The notes beneath the pieces are model-generated. The model was not told the DNA's origin, ran no database searches, and was given only the letters and a program-made list of their open reading frames with translations. From Psychroserpens algicola (GTDB taxonomy: Bacteria > Bacteroidota > Bacteroidia > Flavobacteriales > Flavobacteriaceae), in contig NZ_JACNMJ010000002.1 of assembly GCF_014526325.1 (NCBI RefSeq), forward strand, positions 434,001 to 498,000: DNA of 64,000 nucleotides. The letters run 5' to 3'. A program made the translations under genes and the position numbers. Below are positions 36,945-45,384 of this stretch, piece by piece. The stretch's first letter is position 1, and each line of letters begins with the position of its first letter.

Positions 36945-38309
36945 ATGGAGCAACAAGTTACTTTTCAGGATTTAAATTTAAATACACCATTATACAATGC
37001 ACTAGACGACCTAGGTTTTGAATATCCAACACCTATTCAGTCACAAGCTTTTAATGTGGTTGCCTCTGGAAAAGATGTCGTAGGTATCGCCCAAACAGGT
37101 ACAGGAAAAACCTTTGCCTATATGCTACCGATTTTAAGACATTTAAAATATTCGAGACAAGACAATCCAAGAGTTTTGATTCTAGTTCCAACACGCGAAT
37201 TGGTGGTTCAGGTTGTAGAGGAAATTGAAAAACTTGCAGCCTATATCAATGTAAGAGTTTTAGGGGTTTATGGTGGCACTAATATCAATACTCAAAAACA
37301 AGCTGTAGCTGAAGGTCAGGATATTATTGTTGCGACTCCAGGTCGTTTATTTGATTTGGCCCTAAGTCATGTATTGCAATTAAAATCGATTCAAAAATTA
37401 GTTATCGATGAAGTAGATGTCATGCTCGATTTGGGTTTTAGACATCAATTATTAAATATTTTTGATATTCTTCCAGAGCGTCGACAAAACATTATGTTTT
37501 CGGCAACGATGACAGAAGATGTTGATGATTTAATTTCAGATTTTTTCATAACGCCACAACGAATAACGGTTGCAGTTTCTGGAACACCCTTGCATAATAT
37601 TGAACAAAGTCGTTATGAAGTTGCAAACTTTTATACCAAAGTTAATTTATTAGAGCACCTGTTAAACGACACTGAAACGTATAATAAGGTACTCATTTTT
37701 GTTGCCTTTAAAAAACTTGCTGATTTATTATTTGACCAATTAGAAGAACGATTTCCCGGGCAAGCTTGTGTTATTCATTCGAATAAAACTCAAAACTACA
37801 GATTGCGAAGTATTGAACAATTTAGAGCAGGTGAGAACAGAATATTAATCGCAACAGATGTGATGGCTCGTGGTTTGGACATTGAAAATATTAGTCATGT
37901 CATTAATTTTGACACACCAAAATATCCTGAAAATTATATGCATAGAATTGGTCGAACAGGTCGAGCAGAGCAACAAGGACATGCACTTACTTTTTCAAAA
38001 GAGAAAGAGTTTGAAGCCATCCAAACGATTGAGTCTTATATGGATATGAAAGTTCCTTTGTTAGACTTTCCATCTGAAGTTGAGGTCTCTAAGCAATTAA
38101 TTGAAGAAGAGCGTCCGCAAATTAGAGAGCGTAACAACCCAACTAAGCGAAGTGACGAAGATGCTCCAGGACCTGCCTATCATGAAAAAAAGGACAAAAA
38201 TAAGAAAGAGAATTTAGGCGGATCATACAAGTTCAAAATTGCTGCAAAATATAAAAAGCCAAAAACCAGAGGCGATAAAAATTACAACAAGCGCAATAAA
38301 CGCAAATAA
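36945..38309 (+). CDS. DEAD-box-type ATP-dependent RNA helicase
   Basis: The 454-residue RNA helicase has the Q motif (FEYPTPIQSQAF), motif I AQTGTGKT, PTRELVVQVV, TPGRL, motif II as DEVD (VIDEVDVMLDLGF) where DEAD is usual, SAT, and motif VI HRIGRTGRA. The last 70 residues are lysine- and asparagine-rich (KKDKNKKENLGG, NYNKRNKRK), a common RNA-binding tail in cold-shock helicases of this phylum. It is divergent from pabB. The DEVD variant is known in some helicases and should keep ATPase activity. Confidence 0.94.
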   Translation: MEQQVTFQDLNLNTPLYNALDDLGFEYPTPIQSQAFNVVASGKDVVGIAQTGTGKTFAYMLPILRHLKYSRQDNPRVLILVPTRELVVQVVEEIEKLAAYINVRVLGVYGGTNINTQKQAVAEGQDIIVATPGRLFDLALSHVLQLKSIQKLVIDEVDVMLDLGFRHQLLNIFDILPERRQNIMFSATMTEDVDDLISDFFITPQRITVAVSGTPLHNIEQSRYEVANFYTKVNLLEHLLNDTETYNKVLIFVAFKKLADLLFDQLEERFPGQACVIHSNKTQNYRLRSIEQFRAGENRILIATDVMARGLDIENISHVINFDTPKYPENYMHRIGRTGRAEQQGHALTFSKEKEFEAIQTIESYMDMKVPLLDFPSEVEVSKQLIEEERPQIRERNNPTKRSDEDAPGPAYHEKKDKNKKENLGGSYKFKIAAKYKKPKTRGDKNYNKRNKRK

Positions 38310-38332
38310 AACAAATGGTAAATATTCATATC

Positions 38333-38368
38333 AATAGAGGGAGTTATAAACTCAAAAACACCTCTATT
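38333..38368 (+). other. Nested hairpin downstream of helicase
   Basis: AATAGAGG (38333-38340) pairs with CCTCTATT (38361-38368), and GAGTT/AACTC inside form a second small stem. It begins 23 nt after the helicase stop. There is only a short T-rich tail, so it may be a weak terminator or an mRNA-end stabiliser. Confidence 0.45.
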
Positions 38369-38480
38369 TATATTTAGCATTAATGAGATAATAAATTCAA
38401 GAAAACTGCCTAAGATTGGCACAACTTTTGAATATTAATATCTAGAATTTATTTAGTTAAAAGTATTAAGGTATTCTCCT

Positions 38481-38512
38481 AAAAAATCCCTTTTCAAATT
38501 AATGAAAAGGGA
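38481..38512 (-). terminator. Rho-independent terminator of the sigma/MscS operon
   Basis: On the minus strand TCCCTTTTCA pairs with TGAAAAGGGA around a 6-nt loop, and the stem is followed by TTTTTT. It lies about 66 nt past the MscS-like gene stop and closes that minus-strand operon. Confidence 0.85.
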
Positions 38513-38578
38513 CTATAGAAAGTCGGTAGGCTAGATTTAGTAATTTGACATAATTATAATCTATAACCCTAGATTAAT

Positions 38579-39409
38579 CTAGTCTACAACCTTAATATGA
38601 CTTTCTACAATGTCTTTAACAGGTACAATTACCTTTTTGCCATTTAGGTTTTTAAGAACAACAGATATATTATTAATAGCATCTATTTCATAAACTTCAT
38701 CTTGAAATTCTATTTTCTTTCCAATTTCAAACGTTTTTCTAGTATAAAACGTTTTTAGTAAATCACCGACAACTTCCTTTGCTCCCAATCCAAAAGCCAA
38801 AGCAAATGCAACCAGGAAAGCCGCAAGAATCATAGTGAAGTTACTTGTTATGATTTCGGTATCTACACCAGCTTGATTTAATGCTGTAATAGATATAAAG
38901 ATCAGTAGTAAGAAAAATACGATTTGGCTTATCATTTTGGCGCCAGACAAATCCATAGATTCAAAAAATGACTTTAGCCCTTTTTTAACAAAGTTTGCAA
39001 ATAATAATCCCACTGTAAACAATACTAGTGCAACAAATAATTGTGGTAAGTAAGCTAAGAAATTACTGATTTGTTCTGAAATCACTTTAAGATTTAAAAT
39101 ATCAGAAACGATAATCATCAACATGATATAAATTAACCATTTCACAAATGTTGAGACAATCTTTATCGTGTTAAAATTGAGCTTCTTGCCTTCTACTATT
39201 TCTATCTCGTTAAGCTTATCATCTAATTTGTTAGCATTGGCAAGTTTTAAAGCCTTCTTGATCAGTTTAACCACTATTTTTGTAATTATCCAACCAATAA
39301 ATAGTACAACTAAAGCGCCAACAATGTTCATTCCTATTCTAGAAATTTCTGGCCACATATCAGATAAAGATCCAAATGCATTGTTTTTATATTCTACGAG
39401 TTTATCCAT
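38579..39409 (-). CDS. MscS-like mechanosensitive channel family protein
   Basis: The protein has 276 residues: an N-terminal TM_helix-type segment (IGMNIVGALVVLFIGWIITKIVVKLIKKAL), further helices, and the pore-lining helix with a Gly/Ala-rich stretch (LAAFLVAFALAFGLGAKEVVGDLL) ahead of a short beta domain (TFEIGKKIEFQDEVYEI). MscS-family channels release solutes on osmotic downshock; this short form lacks the large cytoplasmic vestibule C-terminus. It is the last gene after a sigma factor and a small protein, so it may be under control of a stress sigma factor. Confidence 0.87.
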   Translation of the reverse strand: MDKLVEYKNNAFGSLSDMWPEISRIGMNIVGALVVLFIGWIITKIVVKLIKKALKLANANKLDDKLNEIEIVEGKKLNFNTIKIVSTFVKWLIYIMLMIIVSDILNLKVISEQISNFLAYLPQLFVALVLFTVGLLFANFVKKGLKSFFESMDLSGAKMISQIVFFLLLIFISITALNQAGVDTEIITSNFTMILAAFLVAFALAFGLGAKEVVGDLLKTFYTRKTFEIGKKIEFQDEVYEIDAINNISVVLKNLNGKKVIVPVKDIVESHIKVVD

Positions 39410-39434
39410 GATTATTATTAATTTAAATAGCTAT

Positions 39435-39617
39435 TTACGATTTATTTTTTTCCCTTTTACTCATAACTGTTTCTATGACATCTCCTAAGTTATAAGAGAA
39501 TAGTTCGGCTAATTCCATAAGCAATTTTGCAATGGCTATATCATTCATCACCTTAGATTTCAATTCCTGAGGAACTGACTTCAATGGCTTATCTATGTCT
39601 TTAAACGGATTTTCCAT
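39435..39617 (-). CDS. 60-residue protein between sigma factor and channel gene
   Basis: The start is ATG at 39617, overlapping the sigma factor stop by one base (TGATG); a GTG at 39620 is also possible. The protein is small and soluble, with a polar N-terminus (MENPFKDIDKPLKSVPQEL), a helix-forming middle (VMNDIAIAKLLMELAELFSYNLGDVIETV) and a basic end (MSKREKNKS). No family is recognised. Tight coupling to the sigma gene suggests a role with it, perhaps as an anti-sigma or adaptor. That is inference from position only. Confidence 0.65.
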   Translation of the reverse strand: MENPFKDIDKPLKSVPQELKSKVMNDIAIAKLLMELAELFSYNLGDVIETVMSKREKNKS

Positions 39618-40192
39618 CACTTAAGGTTATTTTCATATACAGTTAACAATTTATCCTTAGCGCGCTTAATTCTCATCTTAACTGCGCTTTGTCCAACACC
39701 TAAAACACTTTCGATTTCCTTTATTGAAAGGTTATCCTGGTATTTTAGTAATAGTATCATCTTTTCATCAGGCGATACAAGTTCTAATGCTTTTTTGAGT
39801 TTATCAACTCTTAAATCACTAAAGTCTGAAGTTTCATCATAATCTTCAGAAATATTTTCGATGTCTGCATAATCAACAGACTGTTTTTCAAATTTTTTAG
39901 CTGTATTTCTCGTTACATAATTAACACAATGGTTATATGTAAATGCATACAGCCAGGTTGAAAATTTAGATTTTCCTTTAAAACTGGCTAATTTCACAAA
40001 GAGCTTTAAAAACACATCTTGTGTTAAATCTTTTGCTTCATCTTCGTCTTTGGCAAATCCATAACATTTATTGTACACTAAATGTGAAAAACGATCATAC
40101 AATACTCCAAACAGAAGTGTATCATTCGTTTTAACAATAGCGCTAACCAGCTCTTCGTCTGTTAATATGTCAATATTATTAGAGGGTTCCAA
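39617..40192 (-). CDS. RNA polymerase sigma factor, sigma-70 (ECF-type)
   Basis: The protein has 191 residues with sigma region 2 (LVYNKCYGFAKDEDEAKDLTQDVFLKLFVKLASFKGKSKFSTWLYAFTYNHC) and region 4 (LKKALELVSPDEKMILLLKYQDNLSIKEIESVLGVGQSAVKMRIKRAKDKL). There is no region 1.1 or 3, so it is ECF-like. No classic zinc-finger anti-sigma gene follows; a 60-residue protein and an MscS-like channel do, with a one-base overlap. The group regulated is unknown, though an envelope or osmotic stress link is suggested by the channel. Confidence 0.93.
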   Translation of the reverse strand: MEPSNNIDILTDEELVSAIVKTNDTLLFGVLYDRFSHLVYNKCYGFAKDEDEAKDLTQDVFLKLFVKLASFKGKSKFSTWLYAFTYNHCVNYVTRNTAKKFEKQSVDYADIENISEDYDETSDFSDLRVDKLKKALELVSPDEKMILLLKYQDNLSIKEIESVLGVGQSAVKMRIKRAKDKLLTVYENNLK

Positions 40193-40543
40193 TTATGTCA
40201 GATTGGTTTATTAAGGTTTATATTAAGACACTCCATTTATAATAAAGTCACATGCCTTATAAACTGAAATGTTAAAATTATGAAATTTAACATTCGAATA
40301 CCTATAAAATCACAAATAAAAAAAGCGAACTCTAATGAATTCGCTTTAAAGTATTTTATACCATGTTGTGAGCAACTAAACAAAGCAAATGCAACAGTTT
40401 AAATATATTATCATTGGAATATTATTTTTTAGTTGAGAGCTAATTTCTACTTATCTCACAATTCTAATTGATTGAAAACTAAAATTTTAGAGTATGCATC
40501 AAAATTTAGCTATCTTTATATAAATGTAAATCATATTTCTAAA
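40193..40543. other. Intergenic gap between divergent genes
   Basis: These 351 bp separate the sigma factor (minus) from a small membrane protein (plus). The gap holds a terminator-like hairpin at 40316-40348 that faces leftward, although no annotated gene ends there. A TATCTTTA element at about 40511 is a weak promoter candidate for the plus-strand gene. No protein-coding gene is supported. Confidence 0.5.
40316..40348 (-). terminator. Orphan terminator-like hairpin
   Basis: AAAGCGAA pairs with TTCGCTTT around a 10-nt loop. On the minus strand a run of seven T follows the stem; on the plus strand the tail is only CTTTAAAG. Both flanking genes start away from it, so it would end an unannotated leftward transcript beginning within about 40350-40540. 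Confidence 0.55.
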
Positions 40544-40966
40544 ATGAGTACAAAAACTAAACCACCAAATTCCTTCTGGGCTGTGGCAATTTTCTCTCTT
40601 GTGTGGAATATTCTTGAATTATATTTTAGTTCATTTGAATTCGATTTTCTTGAAAAAAACTCAACAGTTGAAGAGTTTCGATCTATTCAGTCAATACCAA
40701 TATGGTATGCTGTTGTTTTTCTTGCGGCATTATTCTCTGAGTTTTTAGGCAGTTTAATGCTTCTTATGAGGAAAAAAATTGCGACTTTATTTTTTGCAAT
40801 TTCATTGATTACTTTACTTTTAATAGAGTTTTACTGGCTGTTTTATTTCGATGTTAAAAACATTTCAGTTGTAATTTCTATTATAATACCAATTGTCGTT
40901 ATTACAATAGCTGGATTTCTCTATCTCTACAGTAAAAAAGCAACTAAAAATGGTTGGCTGAGTTAA
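40544..40966 (+). CDS. Small four-helix membrane protein, unknown
   Basis: The start at ATG 40544 gives 141 residues (the frame is open back to 40472, but those residues do not look like protein). Four transmembrane helices are predicted by eye, starting NSFWAVAIFSLVWNILELYFSS. The N-terminal WAVAIFSLVWNILG-like segment is a pattern I recall from small membrane proteins in Bacteroidota whose function is unknown. It has no operon partner; 230 bp separate it from the ExbB-like gene on the other strand. Confidence 0.72.
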   Translation: MSTKTKPPNSFWAVAIFSLVWNILELYFSSFEFDFLEKNSTVEEFRSIQSIPIWYAVVFLAALFSEFLGSLMLLMRKKIATLFFAISLITLLLIEFYWLFYFDVKNISVVISIIIPIVVITIAGFLYLYSKKATKNGWLS

Positions 40967-41199
40967 TTGAAAATTATAAAAACGCATTTATATTAAGTAA
41001 TGTAATTTAATAATGCTTCATCAATATAGATAATGTATAGAAATAATAAAACACATCTTTTTCTCATCAAGAATTAAATAGCGCATTGATTTAATTGTTC
41101 ACAAAACCAAATAAGAACTAAACTGCTCACAACAATGCGTATAGTTAATACTTCTTCTGTATTTACTCGCAATACCCTATAGATTTTTATCTAATCGTT

Positions 41200-41622
41200 T
41201 TATTCTAAACTATCTTCTGAAGGCAATACAAGTCGTAATACCATAATTCCTATTCTTCCAACGACAAAAGAAAAAAGCCCGAAAGTTGCCGTCAACAACG
41301 ACACTTTGAGTCCGCCTGCAAATATTGCAGGATTAGGATTCCCCATAGCTTCAACAGAATCAAATGCAGAAATCAACCCAATTACCGAACCTAAAAAGCC
41401 TAAAACTAATCCTAACAAACTGGCGTCAACAGCGAGTTTTAAAAATTTACGTGCTTTTAAGGTTGCTGATTTTGACCTCATAAATCCTACAACAATGAAA
41501 GCCAATGATGCCAGAAGACATATTAAGATTAAGGACATAAATAATGGTCCGCCTTCCATAAAAATGTTTGCCGCAATGACTTGACTGAATACGTTTTTAA
41601 ATGCAATAGTAAGTGTATACAT
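41200..41622 (-). CDS. MotA/TolQ/ExbB-family proton channel protein, orphan
   Basis: The protein has 140 residues with three membrane segments. The C-terminal part contains the ExbB/TolQ-type stretch LLGLVLGFLGSVIGLISAFDSVEAMGNPNPAIFAGGLKVSLLTATFGLF. It is far shorter than ExbB (about 220-250) because the cytoplasmic loop is reduced. No ExbD or TonB partner is next to it, which is unusual. A -7-like element TAAGTTTG lies about 26 bp upstream on its strand. It may belong to a different energy-coupling system or be a minimal proton channel. Confidence 0.78.
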   Translation of the reverse strand: MYTLTIAFKNVFSQVIAANIFMEGGPLFMSLILICLLASLAFIVVGFMRSKSATLKARKFLKLAVDASLLGLVLGFLGSVIGLISAFDSVEAMGNPNPAIFAGGLKVSLLTATFGLFSFVVGRIGIMVLRLVLPSEDSLE

Positions 41623-41811
41623 AATTTTAAATTTAGTTAAACATGCTCAAACTTAAAAATTTGAAAGGCTTACATTTTATTTATGCGACCAATGACCATT
41701 TAGGTAACGGATTTAACCACAATGTCAAAACCCTTGCTAATTTGGTTGTTCGTCTATAAATGGAGTGATTCGGAAAAAAAATATAGTAATATTGTAAGGA
41801 TAGAATAGTAT

Positions 41812-42873
41812 ATGTTTACGAGATCATTTATTTTAAAAAAAACAGGTCAAGGTATATTGCACCTACTCTTTTGGGTTGCTGTACTGTTTTTTTTCACGTA
41901 TTTCTTTGGGACTTCACAAACTCCTTTTAAAGACACGCTACTATTCTCTTTATTTTTAATGCCAACTACTATTGCCACAACTTATGTATCTACCTATAAA
42001 TTAATCCCTGAATACCTCATCACCAAACGCTATTGGCGTTTTGCGCTTTATGGTGTGTACACCTTAATTATTTCGGTCTATCTTTTAATGGTTTCTATCT
42101 TTTTTAGTTTGATTTACCTTTCAAATTTTGAATATGCTGAAATGAATCCAGCTACAAAAAATATCATCTTTATCATAACTGCTGTGTATTTGGTTGTGTT
42201 TGTCGTAAGTGCATTTAAACTGCTTAAACTCAATTTGGAGCAAGTTTCAAAAACCAAAGCATTAGAAACCAAAATACTGGATACACAACTAAAACTAAAA
42301 GAACAGGAACTCAATTATTTGAAGATGCAAATTCACCCACATTTCCTATTTAATACGCTTAATACGATGTACGGATTTGCCTTAAAAAAAGCAGATGAAA
42401 CCCCTGAAATGATTTTGAAATTATCTAATTTACTCGATTATTTACTGTATCAAGCTGAAAAACCTTTTGTATTATTATCAGAAGAAATTGCCCATATTAA
42501 AGATTATATCGAGCTTGAAAAGATGCGCTTTCACAACACATTGAATGTTGATATGAACATTTCGCTAACTTCCGATACTATCACTATTGCGCCAATGTTA
42601 TTAATTCCGTTTATAGAAAACAGCTTTAAACATGGTAGTATTCAAAACGGTGTTTTACATATAAGTATTGAACTAACCTCAAGTCTGGAGCATATTTACT
42701 TCCGCATAACAAACACCCATTCTGAAAATGGCGATGCTCAAGGTGGTATTGGATTAGAAAATATTAAAAAACGGTTAGAATTATTATATCCCAATGCCTA
42801 TCAATTAACCATAGGCGATAAGGCAAAAACTTTTGATGTGGAATTACAACTAAAAATAACAACTCATGCCTAG
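41812..42873 (+). CDS. LytS-type sensor histidine kinase
   Basis: The protein has 353 residues: four N-terminal transmembrane helices (about 15-150) and a His_kinase domain with the HPHFLFNTLNTMYGFA motif (phospho-acceptor His177 in PHFLFN), then a minimal HATPase with IAPMLLIPFIENSFKHG and GGIGLENIKKRLELLYP. There is no periplasmic sensor domain. It overlaps the LytTR regulator gene by 8 bp, so the two form a standard two-component pair. Confidence 0.93.
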   Translation: MFTRSFILKKTGQGILHLLFWVAVLFFFTYFFGTSQTPFKDTLLFSLFLMPTTIATTYVSTYKLIPEYLITKRYWRFALYGVYTLIISVYLLMVSIFFSLIYLSNFEYAEMNPATKNIIFIITAVYLVVFVVSAFKLLKLNLEQVSKTKALETKILDTQLKLKEQELNYLKMQIHPHFLFNTLNTMYGFALKKADETPEMILKLSNLLDYLLYQAEKPFVLLSEEIAHIKDYIELEKMRFHNTLNVDMNISLTSDTITIAPMLLIPFIENSFKHGSIQNGVLHISIELTSSLEHIYFRITNTHSENGDAQGGIGLENIKKRLELLYPNAYQLTIGDKAKTFDVELQLKITTHA

Positions 42874-43582
42874 TACAGATTCTATTTCTTGTTTAATTGT
42901 AGATGACGAGGCAATTGCCAGAGAAATCATTGAAACCCATCTTTCTCATATAAAAAACGTAACTATTGTTGCAAGTTGTAGTAATGCCATTGAAGCCTTT
43001 AGCTATATAAACAAACATGCCATTGACTTGGTGTTTTTAGATATTAATATGCCTGAGATTTCCGGAATATCATTTGCTAAATCGATTAACAGTGCTATTA
43101 AAGTTATTTTTACAACCGCATACAGAGACTATGCAGTAGAAGGTTTTGAATTAAAAGCTGTTGACTATTTACTAAAACCCATTTCATTTGAAAGCTTGCA
43201 AAAATCGGTTCAAAATTACTTTGAAATCTACAGAAATACGCAACACAGCAAACTGCTAACTTATGAGACTTCAGATTTTATGTTTGTACGTTCTGAGCGC
43301 AAAATGATTAAGATAGATTATGATGCCATTATCTATATAGAAAGCTACAGTGACTATCTAAAAATTCATTTAGAAAACCATACTATTGTTACCCGAGAAA
43401 CGATAAGCGCTATTGAAGCAAAACTTCCAAATCAGCAATTTTTTAGAATTCACAGATCCTATATTATCGCTATTAAATCTATACAATCGTTTACAAATGA
43501 ACATGTTACCATTCAAAACAAAGCATTACCAATTAGCCGAAGTTATAAGAAGGCGGTTTTAAAGCATTTGGAAAAATTTTAA
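42866..43582 (+). CDS. LytTR-family response regulator
   Basis: The protein has 238 residues. The receiver domain carries the acidic pair in IVDDEAIARE, the phospho-acceptor Asp59 in VFLDINMPEISG and the switch lysine in DYLLKPISF. A LytTR DNA-binding domain follows (FMFVRSERKMIKIDYDAIIYIESYSDYLKIHLEN; FFRIHRSYIIAIKSI). Unlike the LytTR protein at 13909, all phosphorylation residues are present. It overlaps the kinase gene by 8 bp. Confidence 0.94.
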   Translation: MPSTDSISCLIVDDEAIAREIIETHLSHIKNVTIVASCSNAIEAFSYINKHAIDLVFLDINMPEISGISFAKSINSAIKVIFTTAYRDYAVEGFELKAVDYLLKPISFESLQKSVQNYFEIYRNTQHSKLLTYETSDFMFVRSERKMIKIDYDAIIYIESYSDYLKIHLENHTIVTRETISAIEAKLPNQQFFRIHRSYIIAIKSIQSFTNEHVTIQNKALPISRSYKKAVLKHLEKF

Positions 43583-43652
43583 AGTTTTATTCAATAAAAA
43601 CGTATCTTAGACGTTGCCTTATTAACTACTATTTCGAAAAATTGTCTGCTTA

Positions 43653-44243
43653 ATGAAAGAATATCTACACGACGCTATACCCAATTTACAGCCTTTTGAT
43701 TATGAATTGCATCACGATTCGTTGTTCATCAATCAACAATGGGTTTTGGTTAATGGCATTTCAAAAAAGAAATCGGTTTATACGTTTAAAGAAGACCATA
43801 TTCTTGAAATTTCGCGGAAATCGTCGGTGATTGAAACCTCCTGGACACTTCATTTTAATAATATATTTGAGATAGAAACAGAAGACGGTATCATAACAGT
43901 AAAAGCCTACTTTAAAGATGATGATATCTTAGTTTTAAATCATCAAAATAAGAAAGAATTTGCCTTATTCATCAACACGTCTAACTATGACGATAACTTA
44001 AATACAATTGACGATGTCAAAGTGTTTTTAAGAGAAAAGTATAAGAAAAAAGTCAGCAGCTTAATTTATGAACATCAATTTTACTATATCGAAAAATCTG
44101 AAGAATTTGGGCCATTTACAGTTGAAGAACTCTCTGAAAAAGTAAAAAACGAAGATATCAGTATGTATTGCTTTGTACGCGATGTCAACGCTTACGATTA
44201 CAGTAATCGGTTGCGTATTTATGATTTAATTAAAGAATTATAA
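43653..44243 (+). CDS. Unknown protein with C-terminal GYF_2-like domain
   Basis: The protein has 196 residues with no membrane segment or signal peptide. The N-terminal 130 residues have a beta-rich feel (NQQWVLVNGISKKKSVYTF, then ILVLNHQNKKEFALFIN). The last 60 residues (FYYIEKSEEFGPFTVEELSEKV, then CFVRDVNAYDYSNRL) resemble a GYF_2 domain, which in other proteins binds proline-rich peptides. It is 71 bp after the LytTR regulator and may be co-transcribed with it, though the function is unknown. Confidence 0.65.
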   Translation: MKEYLHDAIPNLQPFDYELHHDSLFINQQWVLVNGISKKKSVYTFKEDHILEISRKSSVIETSWTLHFNNIFEIETEDGIITVKAYFKDDDILVLNHQNKKEFALFINTSNYDDNLNTIDDVKVFLREKYKKKVSSLIYEHQFYYIEKSEEFGPFTVEELSEKVKNEDISMYCFVRDVNAYDYSNRLRIYDLIKEL

Positions 44244-44244
44244 A

Positions 44245-44568
44245 TCACTTAGGTTTTAGGCTCATCACATAATTATAACTCTCGTTAAAATAGTCAACCA
44301 ACAGTTGTGTTTCACTATATAAAGCCTCAGGAACTTTCACATAATCACGCATCACTGCACCATACGACCGATATTCGATTGCATTATATTTTTCCTTAAA
44401 CGCCTTTTGAGACGCCTTGGATAATCGAATGCCAATTTCGGCATCTTTATTTAATAAGGTAAACATGTAACCATTGGCAGAGGTGTAAATCATCTTCTTG
44501 CCTTTGCGTTCAAAATCTTGGCATTGCGCTACAATACTGTCATAAAATTTGAGTTGGTCTTCCCACAT
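44245..44568 (-). CDS. Conserved small protein, TfoX-N-like resemblance
   Basis: The start is ATG at 44568 (107 residues); the reading frame extends to 44598 but the extra residues are not convincing. The pattern GKKMIYTSANGYMFTLLNKDAEIGIRLSKASQKAFKEKY resembles the N-terminal domain of TfoX-like proteins, but the match is from memory and partial. There is no membrane segment. The stop lies 1 bp from the stop of the convergent GYF_2-like gene. The role is unknown. Confidence 0.6.
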   Translation of the reverse strand: MWEDQLKFYDSIVAQCQDFERKGKKMIYTSANGYMFTLLNKDAEIGIRLSKASQKAFKEKYNAIEYRSYGAVMRDYVKVPEALYSETQLLVDYFNESYNYVMSLKPK

Positions 44569-44643
44569 AATTAGAAATATAGAACTATAAATGTACAAAA
44601 ATGAAAATCAATATTCTTAATTTGGCTCATGCTTCAGACGTAT

Positions 44644-45384
44644 TTAATAGTCCTCAATTTCTTTGTCAATTAATTTCACAATCTTATCCCCTTTTGACCT
44701 TAAACTGTCATACACCCAAAAATGCTCTTCATCGGCCACCCGTTGCATAATCCCAAGTATTCTGGAATTTTTATAAATTAACTCTAAGGTTTTGTTTAGC
44801 TCTTCCCTGGAATTTGCATGAGATCTCATTTTAAAAAACCTGGAAATCTTGTTGAAATCATCATCAAATAAACCCACCTCCATACTTTCGATAAAAGTAT
44901 TTAAACTCGTTTCACTTTCGTGAATTTCATCATAAAACGCATAATACTCAAAGACGGCATCTTCAATGACCGAACCTTGTAAATTAGTAATAAAGCCCGA
45001 ACTTTTTAGCGCATCAAATCCTGCCTGGTTCACATTTAAATACTGCTCACCAACGATAGGTACAATTCTACCAATTAATTCTAATGGCATAGAATCTATC
45101 ATCATACAAGTCATGTATTCTTTTGCTGCTTGATTTTGTCGCATTCTAAGCCTTTTAATCTGATTGATTTCGGTGGTATCAAATTGAACATTTTTACGAA
45201 TCGTTTTTAAATACCCATGAAGTTGGTTGTTCGTTTTTCGTTTCTCATTGGCATTATTAATCTGAAGCGCAATCAAAATCCCTATCACCACAAGAATGAT
45301 TTCACCAATTGCATAGAGCACATACTTTTTTGTACGATTTTGATTGATCATGTGTTTTCGGATATGACGGAAAAATTTAATCAT
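44644..45384 (-). CDS. DUF6090-family membrane protein, copy C
   Basis: The protein has 246 residues. The N-terminus MIKFFRHIRKHMI...KYVLYAIGEIILVVIGILIALQINNAN is the family signature: a positively charged start, then a single transmembrane helix with the GEIILVVIGILIALQINN core. The remainder is probably periplasmic and helical, with coiled-coil character. It is the third of three tandem paralogs and shares strong N-terminal identity with the other two, while the rest has diverged. It overlaps the middle copy by 8 bp. The function is unknown. Confidence 0.85.
   Translation of the reverse strand: MIKFFRHIRKHMINQNRTKKYVLYAIGEIILVVIGILIALQINNANEKRKTNNQLHGYLKTIRKNVQFDTTEINQIKRLRMRQNQAAKEYMTCMMIDSMPLELIGRIVPIVGEQYLNVNQAGFDALKSSGFITNLQGSVIEDAVFEYYAFYDEIHESETSLNTFIESMEVGLFDDDFNKISRFFKMRSHANSREELNKTLELIYKNSRILGIMQRVADEEHFWVYDSLRSKGDKIVKLIDKEIEDY

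Noticed and set aside
38568-38581. CTAGATTAATCTAG palindrome at the end of the MscS-like gene
   Set aside because: It overlaps the stop codon and is of a length expected by chance in AT-rich DNA.
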